Source: Microbacterium sp. BLY (GTDB taxonomy: Bacteria > Actinomycetota > Actinomycetes > Actinomycetales > Microbacteriaceae). Taken from it: a stretch of DNA of 64,000 bases. The notes beneath the pieces are model-generated. The model did not search any database and was not told the origin of the DNA. It was given only the letters and a program-made list of their open reading frames with translations. Location: assembly GCF_017939615.1 (NCBI RefSeq), contig NZ_JAGKSR010000001.1, forward strand, positions 1,178,001-1,242,000, given 5' to 3'. The translations under genes and the position numbers were made by a program. This document shows positions 26,202 through 33,143 of this stretch, piece after piece. Each line of letters opens with the position of its first letter. The first letter of the stretch is position 1.

Positions 26202-27286
26202 GCACCGCATTCCCCCAGCTCGACGACAACGACCTCGTCGCCCGCGATGCCCTCGAGGTCGGCACCACGGCGACCACGGCGGAGCGCACCAGGCGGCCGG
26301 TGCCGTGGCGCTTCTTCGCCGGTCGGGCGGCGTTCTACCTGTTCACACTGTGGGCGGCGATCACGATCAACTTCTTCCTGCCGCGCCTCATGAAGGGCGA
26401 TGCGGTCAGCTCGTACCTCGCGCGCAACCGCACCGTGAGCCCCGAGGCGGCGGACGCCCTGCGCGTGCTCCTCGGCATCGACACCGACAAGTCCATCTGG
26501 CAGCAGTACCTGGAGTACTGGGGGATGCTGCTGCGCGGCGACCTCGGCATCTCGACCCTGCACGGTCTGCGGCCGGTCGCCGAGGTACTCGCCGCCGCCC
26601 TGCCCTGGACGCTCGGGCTGGTCGGCATCGCGACCATCATCTCGTTCGCGATCGGCACGCTGCTCGGAGCCGTCGTCGGATGGAAGCGGGGCAGCCGGCT
26701 CGACGCGATCATCCCGGTGACGACGTTCTTCAACACGATCCCGTACTTCTGGCTGGGACTCATCGCGATCGCGATCTTCTCCTCGACCCTGAAGTGGTTC
26801 CCCTCCTCGCACGCCTACGACAAGGGCCAGTCGCCGGAGTGGAGCCTCGACTTCATCGGCCAGGTGATCATGCACGGCACGCTCCCGGCCCTGACCATCG
26901 TCGTCGCCTCGCTCGGCGGGTGGGTGCTCGGCATGCGCAACATGATGCTGACGGTGCTCGACGACGACTACATCACGGTCGCGCAGGCGAAGGGCATGCC
27001 CAGCAAGCGGGTGCTCTGGGGCTACGCCGCCCGCAACGCGGTGCTGCCGCAGATCCAGAGCTTCGCGCTGTCGATCGGCTTCATCGTCGGCGGCACGATC
27101 GTCATGGAGATGGTGTTCAGCTATCCGGGCGTCGGCAAGCTGCTGCTCGACGCGACCAACGCCAAGGACTTCGCCCTCATGCAGGGCGTGTTCCTCGTGA
27201 TCACGCTGTCGGTGCTCGTGGCCAACATCCTCGCCGATGTCGTCTACGCCTACCTCGACCCGCGCACGCGCCAGATGGAGTCCTGA
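26198..27286 (+). CDS. ABC importer permease, DppB type
   Basis: Membrane permease of 362 residues with six helices. The N-terminal extension (1-45) is soluble. The coupling-helix EAA region is visible as YITVAQAKGMPSKRVLWGYA, and the C-terminal part GGTIVMEMVFSYPGVGKLL is typical of DppB. It starts with GTG in a four-base overlap with the upstream ATPase gene. Confidence 0.93.
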   Translation: MSTAFPQLDDNDLVARDALEVGTTATTAERTRRPVPWRFFAGRAAFYLFTLWAAITINFFLPRLMKGDAVSSYLARNRTVSPEAADALRVLLGIDTDKSIWQQYLEYWGMLLRGDLGISTLHGLRPVAEVLAAALPWTLGLVGIATIISFAIGTLLGAVVGWKRGSRLDAIIPVTTFFNTIPYFWLGLIAIAIFSSTLKWFPSSHAYDKGQSPEWSLDFIGQVIMHGTLPALTIVVASLGGWVLGMRNMMLTVLDDDYITVAQAKGMPSKRVLWGYAARNAVLPQIQSFALSIGFIVGGTIVMEMVFSYPGVGKLLLDATNAKDFALMQGVFLVITLSVLVANILADVVYAYLDPRTRQMES

Positions 27287-27287
27287 C

Positions 27288-28427
27288 ATGACCGTTCCCA
27301 CCACCGCAGCGAACACGGCGCCCGACGGATCGGCCGTCGTCTCCGGCATGCCCGAGACCGCCACGCTGCGCACCCCGCCGGCAGGAGCGCCGCCGCGCAA
27401 GACCTTCTGGTCGCAGCTCGCGCAGGCGTTCGCGATGTTCCGCAACCCCAAGTCGATCGCCGGGCTCCTCATCCTCGGGGCGTTCGTGCTCATCGCCGTC
27501 TTCGCCCCCTGGATCGCCCCGTACGGGCCGACCCAGAAGGACCGCACGGCGCTCCGTCAGCCACCCTCCTGGGAGCACTGGCTGGGCACGACGCACATGG
27601 GTGAGGACGTGCTGAGCCAGATCATCTACGGCACCCGCGGGGTGATCGTCGTCGGCTTCCTCGCGGCGTGCATCGCCACGGTCATCGCGATCACCATCGG
27701 TGTGATCGCCGGCTACGTGCGCGGCTGGAAGAGCGAATCGCTGTCGGCGCTGACCAACGTGTTCCTCGTGATCCCCGGCATCCCGCTCATCATCATCATC
27801 GCCTCGCAGTTCGAGAACCCGCCGCTGATCGTGATCGCCGCGGTGCTCGGACTCACGGGCTGGGCGTGGGGTGCCCGCGTGCTCCGGGCGCAGACGATGT
27901 CGCTGCGCAACCGCGACTTCATCCAGGCCGCGCGCGCCAACGGCGAACCGCTGCGTCGCATCATCACGGTCGAGATGCTCCCGAACCTCATGGCGCTGAT
28001 CGCCTCGAGCTTCGTCGGCACCGTGACGGCGGCGATCCTCGGCCTCACGACCCTGGCCTTTATCGGGGTGATCCCGGTGAGCAACCTCAACTGGGGGACC
28101 ATCCTGTTCTGGGCGCAGCAGAACGGCGCCTTCCCGCGACTGTGGTGGTGGTACGTGCCGGCCGGACTCTGCATCGCGATCATCGGCGTCGCGCTCTCGC
28201 TCATCAACTTCGGCATCGACGAGTACGTCAATCCGAGGCTGCGGTCGGCCGGTGAGCGGGCCAGGGCGATGAAGAAGAAGGGGCTGAACGTGAACGATGC
28301 CGTCACGGCCGTCCGCAGCGTGCCCCTGCCGAAGAAGGCCCCCGATCCCGTATCGTCGGCGACCTCGTCCGACGACTCGGACCCTGCCGACTCCTCGAAC
28401 CAGAACACGAACCAGAACACGAAGTGA
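27288..28427 (+). CDS. ABC importer permease, DppC type
   Basis: Second permease, 379 residues, six helices. The DppC hallmarks are the N-terminal segment FRNPKSIAGLLILGAFVLIA and PYGPTQKDRTALRQPPSWEH, with the loop GTTHMGEDVLSQIIYG. The EAA region is RDFIQAARANGEPLRRI. The C-terminal 40 residues are Ser/Asp/Asn-rich and end in repeated QNTN. The ATG lies two bases after the dppB-type stop. Confidence 0.93.
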   Translation: MTVPTTAANTAPDGSAVVSGMPETATLRTPPAGAPPRKTFWSQLAQAFAMFRNPKSIAGLLILGAFVLIAVFAPWIAPYGPTQKDRTALRQPPSWEHWLGTTHMGEDVLSQIIYGTRGVIVVGFLAACIATVIAITIGVIAGYVRGWKSESLSALTNVFLVIPGIPLIIIIASQFENPPLIVIAAVLGLTGWAWGARVLRAQTMSLRNRDFIQAARANGEPLRRIITVEMLPNLMALIASSFVGTVTAAILGLTTLAFIGVIPVSNLNWGTILFWAQQNGAFPRLWWWYVPAGLCIAIIGVALSLINFGIDEYVNPRLRSAGERARAMKKKGLNVNDAVTAVRSVPLPKKAPDPVSSATSSDDSDPADSSNQNTNQNTK

Positions 28428-30679
28428 TGACCTCCCAGACTCTGACGACGCAGCTCCCGTACCACGACCCCGCTCTCTCGATCCCCGAACGTGTGGCCGA
28501 CCTCCTCAGCAGGATGACGCTGGAGGAGAAGGTCGGGCAGATGCTGCAGCTCGACGCCCGCGACGACATCGACGACCACGTGCTCCGGCGGCACGCGGGG
28601 TCGATCCTGCACGCCTCGGACGAGCGTCTGCGGCGGGCCGCGGGCCTGGTCGCGCAGACCCGGCTCGGCATCCCGCTGCTCGTGGGCGAGGACTGCATCC
28701 ACGGCCACTCGTTCTGGCCCGGAGGCACGATCTACCCCACGCAGCTCGGCATGGCCGCCTCCTGGGATCCGGCTCTCGTGGAGCGCGTCGCGCGGGCGAC
28801 GGCCGAGGAGGTCGCGGCGACCGGCATCCACTGGACGTTCTCGCCGGTGCTGTGCATCGCCCGCGACCTGCGCTGGGGACGGGTGGGGGAGACCTTCGGG
28901 GAGGACCCGTTCCTGATCGGGGAGCTCGCGAGCGCGATGGTGCGCGGGTATCAGGGAGACGGCCTCGACGATCCGACGGCCATCCTCGCGACGGCCAAGC
29001 ACTTCGCCGGCTACTCCGAGACGCAGGGCGGACGCGACGCCAGCGAGGCGGACATCTCCCCGCGCAAGCTGCGTTCCTGGTTCCTGCCGCCGTTCGAGCG
29101 GGTGGCGCGTGAGGGGTGCCGCACCTTCATGCTCGGGTACCAGACGACCGACGGGGTGCCGATCACGCTGAACGAGTGGCTGCTCAGCGACGTGCTCCGC
29201 GGCGAGTGGGGCTACACCGGCACCCTCATCACCGACTGGGACAACGTGGGCCGGATGGTGTGGGAGCAGCGGGTGCAGCCCGACCTCACCCATGCCGCGG
29301 CCGCGGCCGTGCGCGCCGGGAACGACATGGTGATGACCACGCCCGGGTTCTTCGAGGGGGCGCTGGACGCGGTCGCCCGGGGGCTGCTGCCGGAGGACGC
29401 GTTCGACGACGCGGTCTCCCGCATCCTCGCGCTGAAGTTCGAGCTGGGACTCTTCGAGGACCCGCGGCTGCCCCGCGACGACGTGTCCGCCGTGGTCGGC
29501 AGCGCCGCGCACGCAGGCCTCAACCTCGAGATCGCACGCCGGTCCCTCGTGCTCCTCGAGAACGACGGGGTGCTGCCGCTGGATGCCGCGGCACCGCTGC
29601 GGGTGGCGGTGACCGGACCGCTCGCGGACGATGCGCAGACGCAGCTCGGTGACTGGGCCGGCGGTTCGGGCCAGGCAGGATGGCTCGACGGACAGCCCCG
29701 CGAGATGATCACCACCGTGCTCGACGGACTGCGGGCGGTCGACGGGTGGAGCGTGACCTCGACGCGTGGGGCGGACATCCTCACGCTCGCCGACGACCCC
29801 CGCGGCACGCACTTCCCGGACAACCAGCCGCGTCCTCCCGTGGTGCAGCCGTGCCCGCCGGATCCCGCGCTGATCGCGGAGGCGGTCGCGGACGCGGAGG
29901 CCGCGGACGTCGTGGTCGCGGTGGTCGGCGATCGCATCGAGCTCGTCGGCGAAGGGCGGTCCACCGCCACGCTGGAGCTCATCGGCGGACAGAACGCCCT
30001 GCTCGACGCCCTCATCGACACCGGGAAGCCCGTCGTCGTGGTGCTGCTGGCCTCCAAGCCCCTCGTGCTCCCGGCGTCGGTGCAGCGCGCGGCGGCGGTG
30101 ATCTGGGCGGCCAGCCCCGGGATGCAGGGCGGCCGGGCGCTCGCGGATCTCCTCTCGGGGGCAGTGGAGCCGTCGGGCCGGCTGCCGATCTCGTTCGCGC
30201 GGCATGCGGGGCAGCAGCCGACCTACTACAACCAGATCCGCGGTCAGCATGGCGACCGCTATGCCGACCTCACCCAGTCGCCCGCATGGGCCTTCGGCGA
30301 GGGGCGGTCGTACACGACCGTGGCATATGCCGACCTCGAGCTGGAGCGGGATGACCTGCGCCTCGGCGACACCGTGGTCGGGCACGTGACCGTGACGAAC
30401 ACGGGCGCGCGGCCGGTCCGCGAGACGGTGCAGGCCTACGTGCGGGACGAGGTGACGAGCGTCAGCTGGACCGACCGCGAGCTCAAGGCCTTCCGTCAGG
30501 TCGACCTCGCGCCGGAGGAGAGCGCCCGCGTGCGGATCGAGGTCCCCGTCGCCGACTGCACGATCGTGACCGCCGCCGGCGTCCGGACGGTGGAGCCCGG
30601 CGCCTTCACCCTCCTCGTCGGCCCCAGCTCCCGCGAGGAGCACCTCCTCCCCGCGCCCTTCGAGATCTCCCCTTCCTGA
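28427..30679 (+). CDS. GH3 beta-glucosidase/beta-xylosidase
   Basis: Cytoplasmic glycoside hydrolase family 3 enzyme of 750 residues with no signal peptide. The N-terminal barrel carries GEDCIHG, DLRWGRVGETFGEDP and the nucleophile Asp270 in GTLITDWDNVG. The C-terminal alpha/beta sandwich follows (about 365-600), then an FnIII-like domain (about 650-750). It hydrolyses beta-linked glucosides or xylosides brought in by the importer. Its ATG overlaps the permease stop (TGATG); a GTG three bases earlier is possible. This ties the enzyme to the transporter and is the best clue to the substrate. Confidence 0.94.
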   Translation: MTSQTLTTQLPYHDPALSIPERVADLLSRMTLEEKVGQMLQLDARDDIDDHVLRRHAGSILHASDERLRRAAGLVAQTRLGIPLLVGEDCIHGHSFWPGGTIYPTQLGMAASWDPALVERVARATAEEVAATGIHWTFSPVLCIARDLRWGRVGETFGEDPFLIGELASAMVRGYQGDGLDDPTAILATAKHFAGYSETQGGRDASEADISPRKLRSWFLPPFERVAREGCRTFMLGYQTTDGVPITLNEWLLSDVLRGEWGYTGTLITDWDNVGRMVWEQRVQPDLTHAAAAAVRAGNDMVMTTPGFFEGALDAVARGLLPEDAFDDAVSRILALKFELGLFEDPRLPRDDVSAVVGSAAHAGLNLEIARRSLVLLENDGVLPLDAAAPLRVAVTGPLADDAQTQLGDWAGGSGQAGWLDGQPREMITTVLDGLRAVDGWSVTSTRGADILTLADDPRGTHFPDNQPRPPVVQPCPPDPALIAEAVADAEAADVVVAVVGDRIELVGEGRSTATLELIGGQNALLDALIDTGKPVVVVLLASKPLVLPASVQRAAAVIWAASPGMQGGRALADLLSGAVEPSGRLPISFARHAGQQPTYYNQIRGQHGDRYADLTQSPAWAFGEGRSYTTVAYADLELERDDLRLGDTVVGHVTVTNTGARPVRETVQAYVRDEVTSVSWTDRELKAFRQVDLAPEESARVRIEVPVADCTIVTAAGVRTVEPGAFTLLVGPSSREEHLLPAPFEISPS

Positions 30680-30684
30680 TTCCC

Positions 30685-30724
30685 CGAGACCCCGCCGTTT
30701 CCGCGCAGTGGAGGCGGGGTCTCG
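30685..30724 (+). terminator. Stem-loop terminator after the GH3 gene
   Basis: CGAGACCCCGCC (30685-30696) and its exact complement (30713-30724) enclose a 16-base loop, five bases after the GH3 stop. The arm sequence resembles the hairpin at 41228-41296. Confidence 0.75.
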
Positions 30725-30733
30725 GCGCTCGAT

Positions 30734-30764
30734 TTGATCTCAAGTGCACTTGAGGTTTTACGGT
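30734..30764 (+). promoter_or_regulatory. SoxR/MerR-type promoter before the ferredoxin-SOD operon
   Basis: TTGATC (-35, 30734-30739) and TACGGT (-10, 30759-30764) are separated by 19 bp, the overlong spacer of MerR-family promoters. The perfect palindrome CTCAAGTGCACTTGAG (30739-30754) lies between them, differing from the E. coli sox box core (CTCAAGTTAACTTGAG) only at the centre. The redox genes downstream fit SoxR control. No soxR gene is in the window. Confidence 0.75.
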
Positions 30765-30797
30765 GGAGGGCGTGAGTAGGACAGGGATCGAGTCGCG

Positions 30798-31124
30798 ATG
30801 ACGTACGTGATCGCGCTGCCGTGCGTCGACCTCAAGGACAAGGCCTGCGTCGACGAGTGTCCCGTCGACTGCATCTACGAGGGGGAGCGCACGCTCTACA
30901 TCCACCCCGACGAGTGCGTGGACTGCGGCGCCTGCGAGCCCGTCTGCCCCGTCGAGGCGATCTACTACGAGGACGACCTGCCCGACGAATGGCAGGACTA
31001 CTACAAGGTCAACGTGGAGTTCTTCGACGAGATCGGCTCGCCCGGAGGCGCCGCCCGCACCGGACTCCTCCCGCACGACCATCCCCTCGTCGCCGCCCTC
31101 CCCCCGCAGGAGGTGCACGAGTGA
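30798..31124 (+). CDS. Ferredoxin, 7Fe-8S type (FdxA-like)
   Basis: Low-potential electron carrier of 108 residues. The cysteine pattern is C9, C17, C21, C25 and C40, C43, C46, C50 (CVDECPVDC and CVDCGACEPVCP), as in actinobacterial FdxA with one [3Fe-4S] and one [4Fe-4S] cluster. It is the first gene after the SoxR-type promoter. It could reduce redox enzymes or take part in repair after superoxide damage. Its stop overlaps the next GTG (GTGA). Confidence 0.94.
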   Translation: MTYVIALPCVDLKDKACVDECPVDCIYEGERTLYIHPDECVDCGACEPVCPVEAIYYEDDLPDEWQDYYKVNVEFFDEIGSPGGAARTGLLPHDHPLVAALPPQEVHE

Positions 31125-31327
31125 GCCCGCGCATCGCGATCGTCGACGCGGACCCGCCCCTGGACCTCCCGGGCGTGGTGGACTGGGAGGGATGGTTGCG
31201 CATCGACGAGGCCGAGCGCCGCGCCGGAGCCCTCCGCGGACGCGAGCGCACGAAGCTCGTCGACCGCGAGGCCATGCGCGCCCACGCGACACCCACCCCC
31301 ATCCCTCTCGAGGAGAGCACCCGATGA
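31121..31327 (+). CDS. Small orphan protein between ferredoxin and flavin reductase
   Basis: A 68-residue acidic/basic protein that I do not recognise. It starts with GTG in a four-base overlap with the ferredoxin gene, and its stop overlaps the flavin reductase ATG (ATGA). The N-terminal part reads RIAIVDADPPLDLPGVVDWE; the rest is charged and helical (EAERRAGALRGRERTKLVDR) with a Pro/Thr-rich tail. It has no cysteine, signal peptide or membrane segment. Coupling on both sides suggests a real gene that works with its neighbours, perhaps as an adaptor between ferredoxin and the flavin enzyme. That role is a guess. Confidence 0.65.
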   Translation: MSPRIAIVDADPPLDLPGVVDWEGWLRIDEAERRAGALRGRERTKLVDREAMRAHATPTPIPLEESTR

Positions 31328-31860
31328 CCCCCGACCCGCACACCACCCCGCACCCCGCCGCCCCGGTGCCGACACCGGTCGGGGAGGGGCTCAAGGCGGC
31401 GTTCCGGACCCACCCCGCCGGCGTCGCCATCATCACGGCGCAGGGTCCGGACGGCCCCGTCGGCCTCACGGCGTCGAGCGTGTCGTCGGTCGCGGTCGAT
31501 CCGGCGGCGATCGTGTTCTCGGTGACCAGGGCGACCGGCAGCGCCGGGGCCATCCTCGGAGCCGAGACCTTCGTCGTGCACCTCATCGACGACGAGCACT
31601 CCGCGCTCGCCCAGAGCTTCGCGGTGAGCGGTTCCGAGCGCTTCACGCCCGAGCAGGGCTGGACGACGCTGCCCACCGGCGAGCCGCACCTGGCCGAGGC
31701 CCGTGTCGCCCTGCGCTGCCGGGCGATCCAGACCGTGCCCGTCGGCTCGTCGACCGTGGTGATCGCGGAGGTGCTCGAGGTGCTGACGGGCCGCCCCGCC
31801 CGCCCGCTCGTGTACATCGACCGCCGTTTCCACGCCCTGTCCCACGACACCGCTCTCTGA
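31324..31860 (+). CDS. Flavin reductase-family protein
   Basis: Flavin reductase-like split-barrel protein of 178 residues. Visible family segments are FRTHPAGVAIITAQ, GLTASSVSSVAVDPAAIVFS and a C-terminal half with LVYIDRRFHAL. Members reduce FMN or FAD with NAD(P)H, often to supply a two-component monooxygenase; no monooxygenase is adjacent. The ATG at 31324 overlaps the preceding stop by four bases. In this operon it may make reduced flavin or accept electrons during redox stress. Confidence 0.9.
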   Translation: MTPDPHTTPHPAAPVPTPVGEGLKAAFRTHPAGVAIITAQGPDGPVGLTASSVSSVAVDPAAIVFSVTRATGSAGAILGAETFVVHLIDDEHSALAQSFAVSGSERFTPEQGWTTLPTGEPHLAEARVALRCRAIQTVPVGSSTVVIAEVLEVLTGRPARPLVYIDRRFHALSHDTAL

Positions 31861-31884
31861 CCCCGTCACGAAAGGAACACCATC

Positions 31885-32511
31885 ATGTCCACTCCGTACA
31901 CGCTTCCCGAACTGCCCTACGACTACTCCGCGCTCGAGCCGCACATCTCCGGCAAGATCATGGAGCTGCACCACTCCAAGCACCACCAGGCCTACGTGAC
32001 CGGCGCGAACACGGCGCTGGAGCAGCTCGCGGCGGCCCGCGACAGCGGCGACCTCGGAGCGGTGAACAAGCTCGAGAAGGACCTCGCGTTCAACCTCGGC
32101 GGTCACATCAACCACTCCGTGTTCTGGCAGAACCTCTCGCCCGAGGGTGGCGGGGCGCCGGAGGGTGAGCTGTCGGCGGCTCTCGCGGACTCGTTCGGCT
32201 CGATCGACGGCTTCCGCGCGCACTTCACCGCGACCGCGCTCGGAGTGCAGGGCTCCGGCTGGGCCGTTCTCGCCTGGGACTCCGTGGGCGCTCGCCCCGT
32301 GATCTTCCAGCTCTTCGACCAGCAGGGCAACGTGCCGCTCGGCGTGACGCCGCTGCTGCAGCTGGACGTGTGGGAGCACGCCTACTACCTCGACTACCTC
32401 AACGTCCGCGCCGACTACGTCAAGGCGTTCTGGAACCTCGTGAACTGGCCTGACGTGCAGCGTCGCTTCGAGACGGCGCGCACGGCGACCGCCGGTCTCA
32501 TCGTTCCCTGA
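31885..32511 (+). CDS. sodA: Superoxide dismutase (Mn/Fe)
   Basis: Cytoplasmic superoxide dismutase of 208 residues. The metal ligands are visible: His29 (MELHHSKHH), His77 (INHSVFW), Asp161 and His165 (LDVWEHAYY). Gly/Gln details ([34 protein letters not shown]) favour the manganese or cambialistic type. A GAAAGGAACACC ribosome site precedes the ATG. The gene is 24 bases after the flavin reductase and is probably co-transcribed with it from the SoxR-type promoter. Confidence 0.96.
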   Translation: MSTPYTLPELPYDYSALEPHISGKIMELHHSKHHQAYVTGANTALEQLAAARDSGDLGAVNKLEKDLAFNLGGHINHSVFWQNLSPEGGGAPEGELSAALADSFGSIDGFRAHFTATALGVQGSGWAVLAWDSVGARPVIFQLFDQQGNVPLGVTPLLQLDVWEHAYYLDYLNVRADYVKAFWNLVNWPDVQRRFETARTATAGLIVP

Positions 32512-32518
32512 CCCCCGC

Positions 32519-32614
32519 CGACCCGGCCCCTTGCGTGCCTCCCGGCCCCTTGCGTGCCTCCCGGCCCGTTGCGATCGTCCGCAACGGGCCGGGGTGGCCG
32601 CAAGGGGCCGGGTC
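32519..32614. repeat. Nested inverted repeat with 19-nt units, SOD/csoR 3' ends
   Basis: Three tandem 19-mers, such as CGACCCGGCCCCTTGCGTG (32519), start at 32519, 32538 and 32557. An inner stem CCGGCCCGTTGCG (32561-32573) pairs with 32580-32592 over a 6-base loop. An outer arm GACCCGGCCCCTTGCG (32520-32535) pairs perfectly with 32599-32614. The element fills the gap between two convergent genes and probably serves as a two-way terminator. Confidence 0.85.
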
Positions 32615-32618
32615 GCGT

Positions 32619-32885
32619 TCAGGCGAGGGAGAGGAAGAGCTTCTCCAGGTCGGGGAGGGGAACCGCATCGTCCTGCGCGGGGTCTTCCAGGCACGTCTTC
32701 ATCGCCGAGGCGATGATCTGGAACCCTGCCTTGTCGAGAGCCGAGGTCACGGCGGCGAGCTGGGTGACGACCGCCCGGCAGTCCCCACCGCTCTCGACCG
32801 CGGCGATGACGGCGCCGAGCTGTCCCTGGGCGCGCTTGAGGCGGTTGGCGATCTTGCGTTGCGTGTCGGTGTCGACGGTGGTCAT
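32619..32885 (-). CDS. CsoR-family repressor, CstR-like (persulfide sensor)
   Basis: Four-helix repressor of the CsoR/DUF156 family, 88 residues. Copper-sensing CsoR uses Cys36, His61 and Cys65. Here Cys36 (GDCRAVV) and Cys65 (MKTCLED) are present, but position 61 is Ala, so the copper site is incomplete. A Cys pair without His is the pattern of CstR, which senses persulfides. The neighbouring genes support this: the divergent operon encodes a CoA-disulfide reductase fused to rhodanese. Two ATACCC/GGGTAT palindromes lie in the promoter gap. The CstR assignment is inference from residues and context. Confidence 0.85.
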   Translation of the reverse strand: MTTVDTDTQRKIANRLKRAQGQLGAVIAAVESGGDCRAVVTQLAAVTSALDKAGFQIIASAMKTCLEDPAQDDAVPLPDLEKLFLSLA

Positions 32886-32915
32886 GGTCACTCCCTGAAG
32901 GCCGGCTGTGTGCTC

Positions 32916-32961
32916 CACTATACCCCCGGGGGTATAGTGTCCGGATACCCACCGGGGTATC
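32916..32961. promoter_or_regulatory. Two CsoR/CstR operators
   Basis: A perfect 24-bp palindrome, CACTATACCCCC plus its complement, spans 32916-32939. A second site, GATACCC-ACCG-GGGTATC, spans 32944-32961. G-tract palindromes flanked by AT are the known CsoR/CstR operator form. They lie between the repressor start (32885) and the small Cys-rich gene (32979). Confidence 0.85.
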
Positions 32962-32978
32962 GAGTGAGGAGTGAACAC

Positions 32979-33143
32979 ATGTGTCGAGCAGCCCGATGCC
33001 GTACCTGCGGCAAGACCACCTGGGCCGGATGCGGCCAGCACGTCGACGCCGTCCGTCGCACCGTCCCCGCGTCGGACTGGTGCGCCGGCCACCCGAAGGG
33101 CGAGACCACGGGCGGGCTGCTGTCCCGGCTGTTCGGCCGATGA
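32979..33143 (+). CDS. Small Cys-rich protein, zinc-ribbon-like
   Basis: A 54-residue protein with cysteines at 2, 7, 10, 18 and 35 (CRTCGKTTWAGCGQH, then DWCAGH). The spacing is like a small metal-binding knuckle. I recall similar short proteins beside rhodanese and CsoR genes in actinobacteria, without a known function. The ATG follows GAGGAGTGAACAC, and its stop overlaps the start of the CoA-disulfide reductase gene (ATGA). It is the first gene under the two repressor operators. A role in binding metal or persulfide sulfur is possible. Confidence 0.82.
   Translation: MCRAARCRTCGKTTWAGCGQHVDAVRRTVPASDWCAGHPKGETTGGLLSRLFGR

Noticed and set aside
27713..30643. 976-codon open frame antisense to the GH3 gene
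   Set aside because: Composition is that of a codon shadow, and the sense frame encodes a clear GH3 enzyme and permease.
32519..32614. CRISPR array of 19-nt repeats
   Set aside because: Units are contiguous, drift in sequence and close with an inverted copy; there are no spacers.
32619..32885. Copper-sensing CsoR
   Set aside because: The His ligand position (61) is Ala, and no copper ATPase or chaperone is nearby; a persulfide sensor fits better, though untested.
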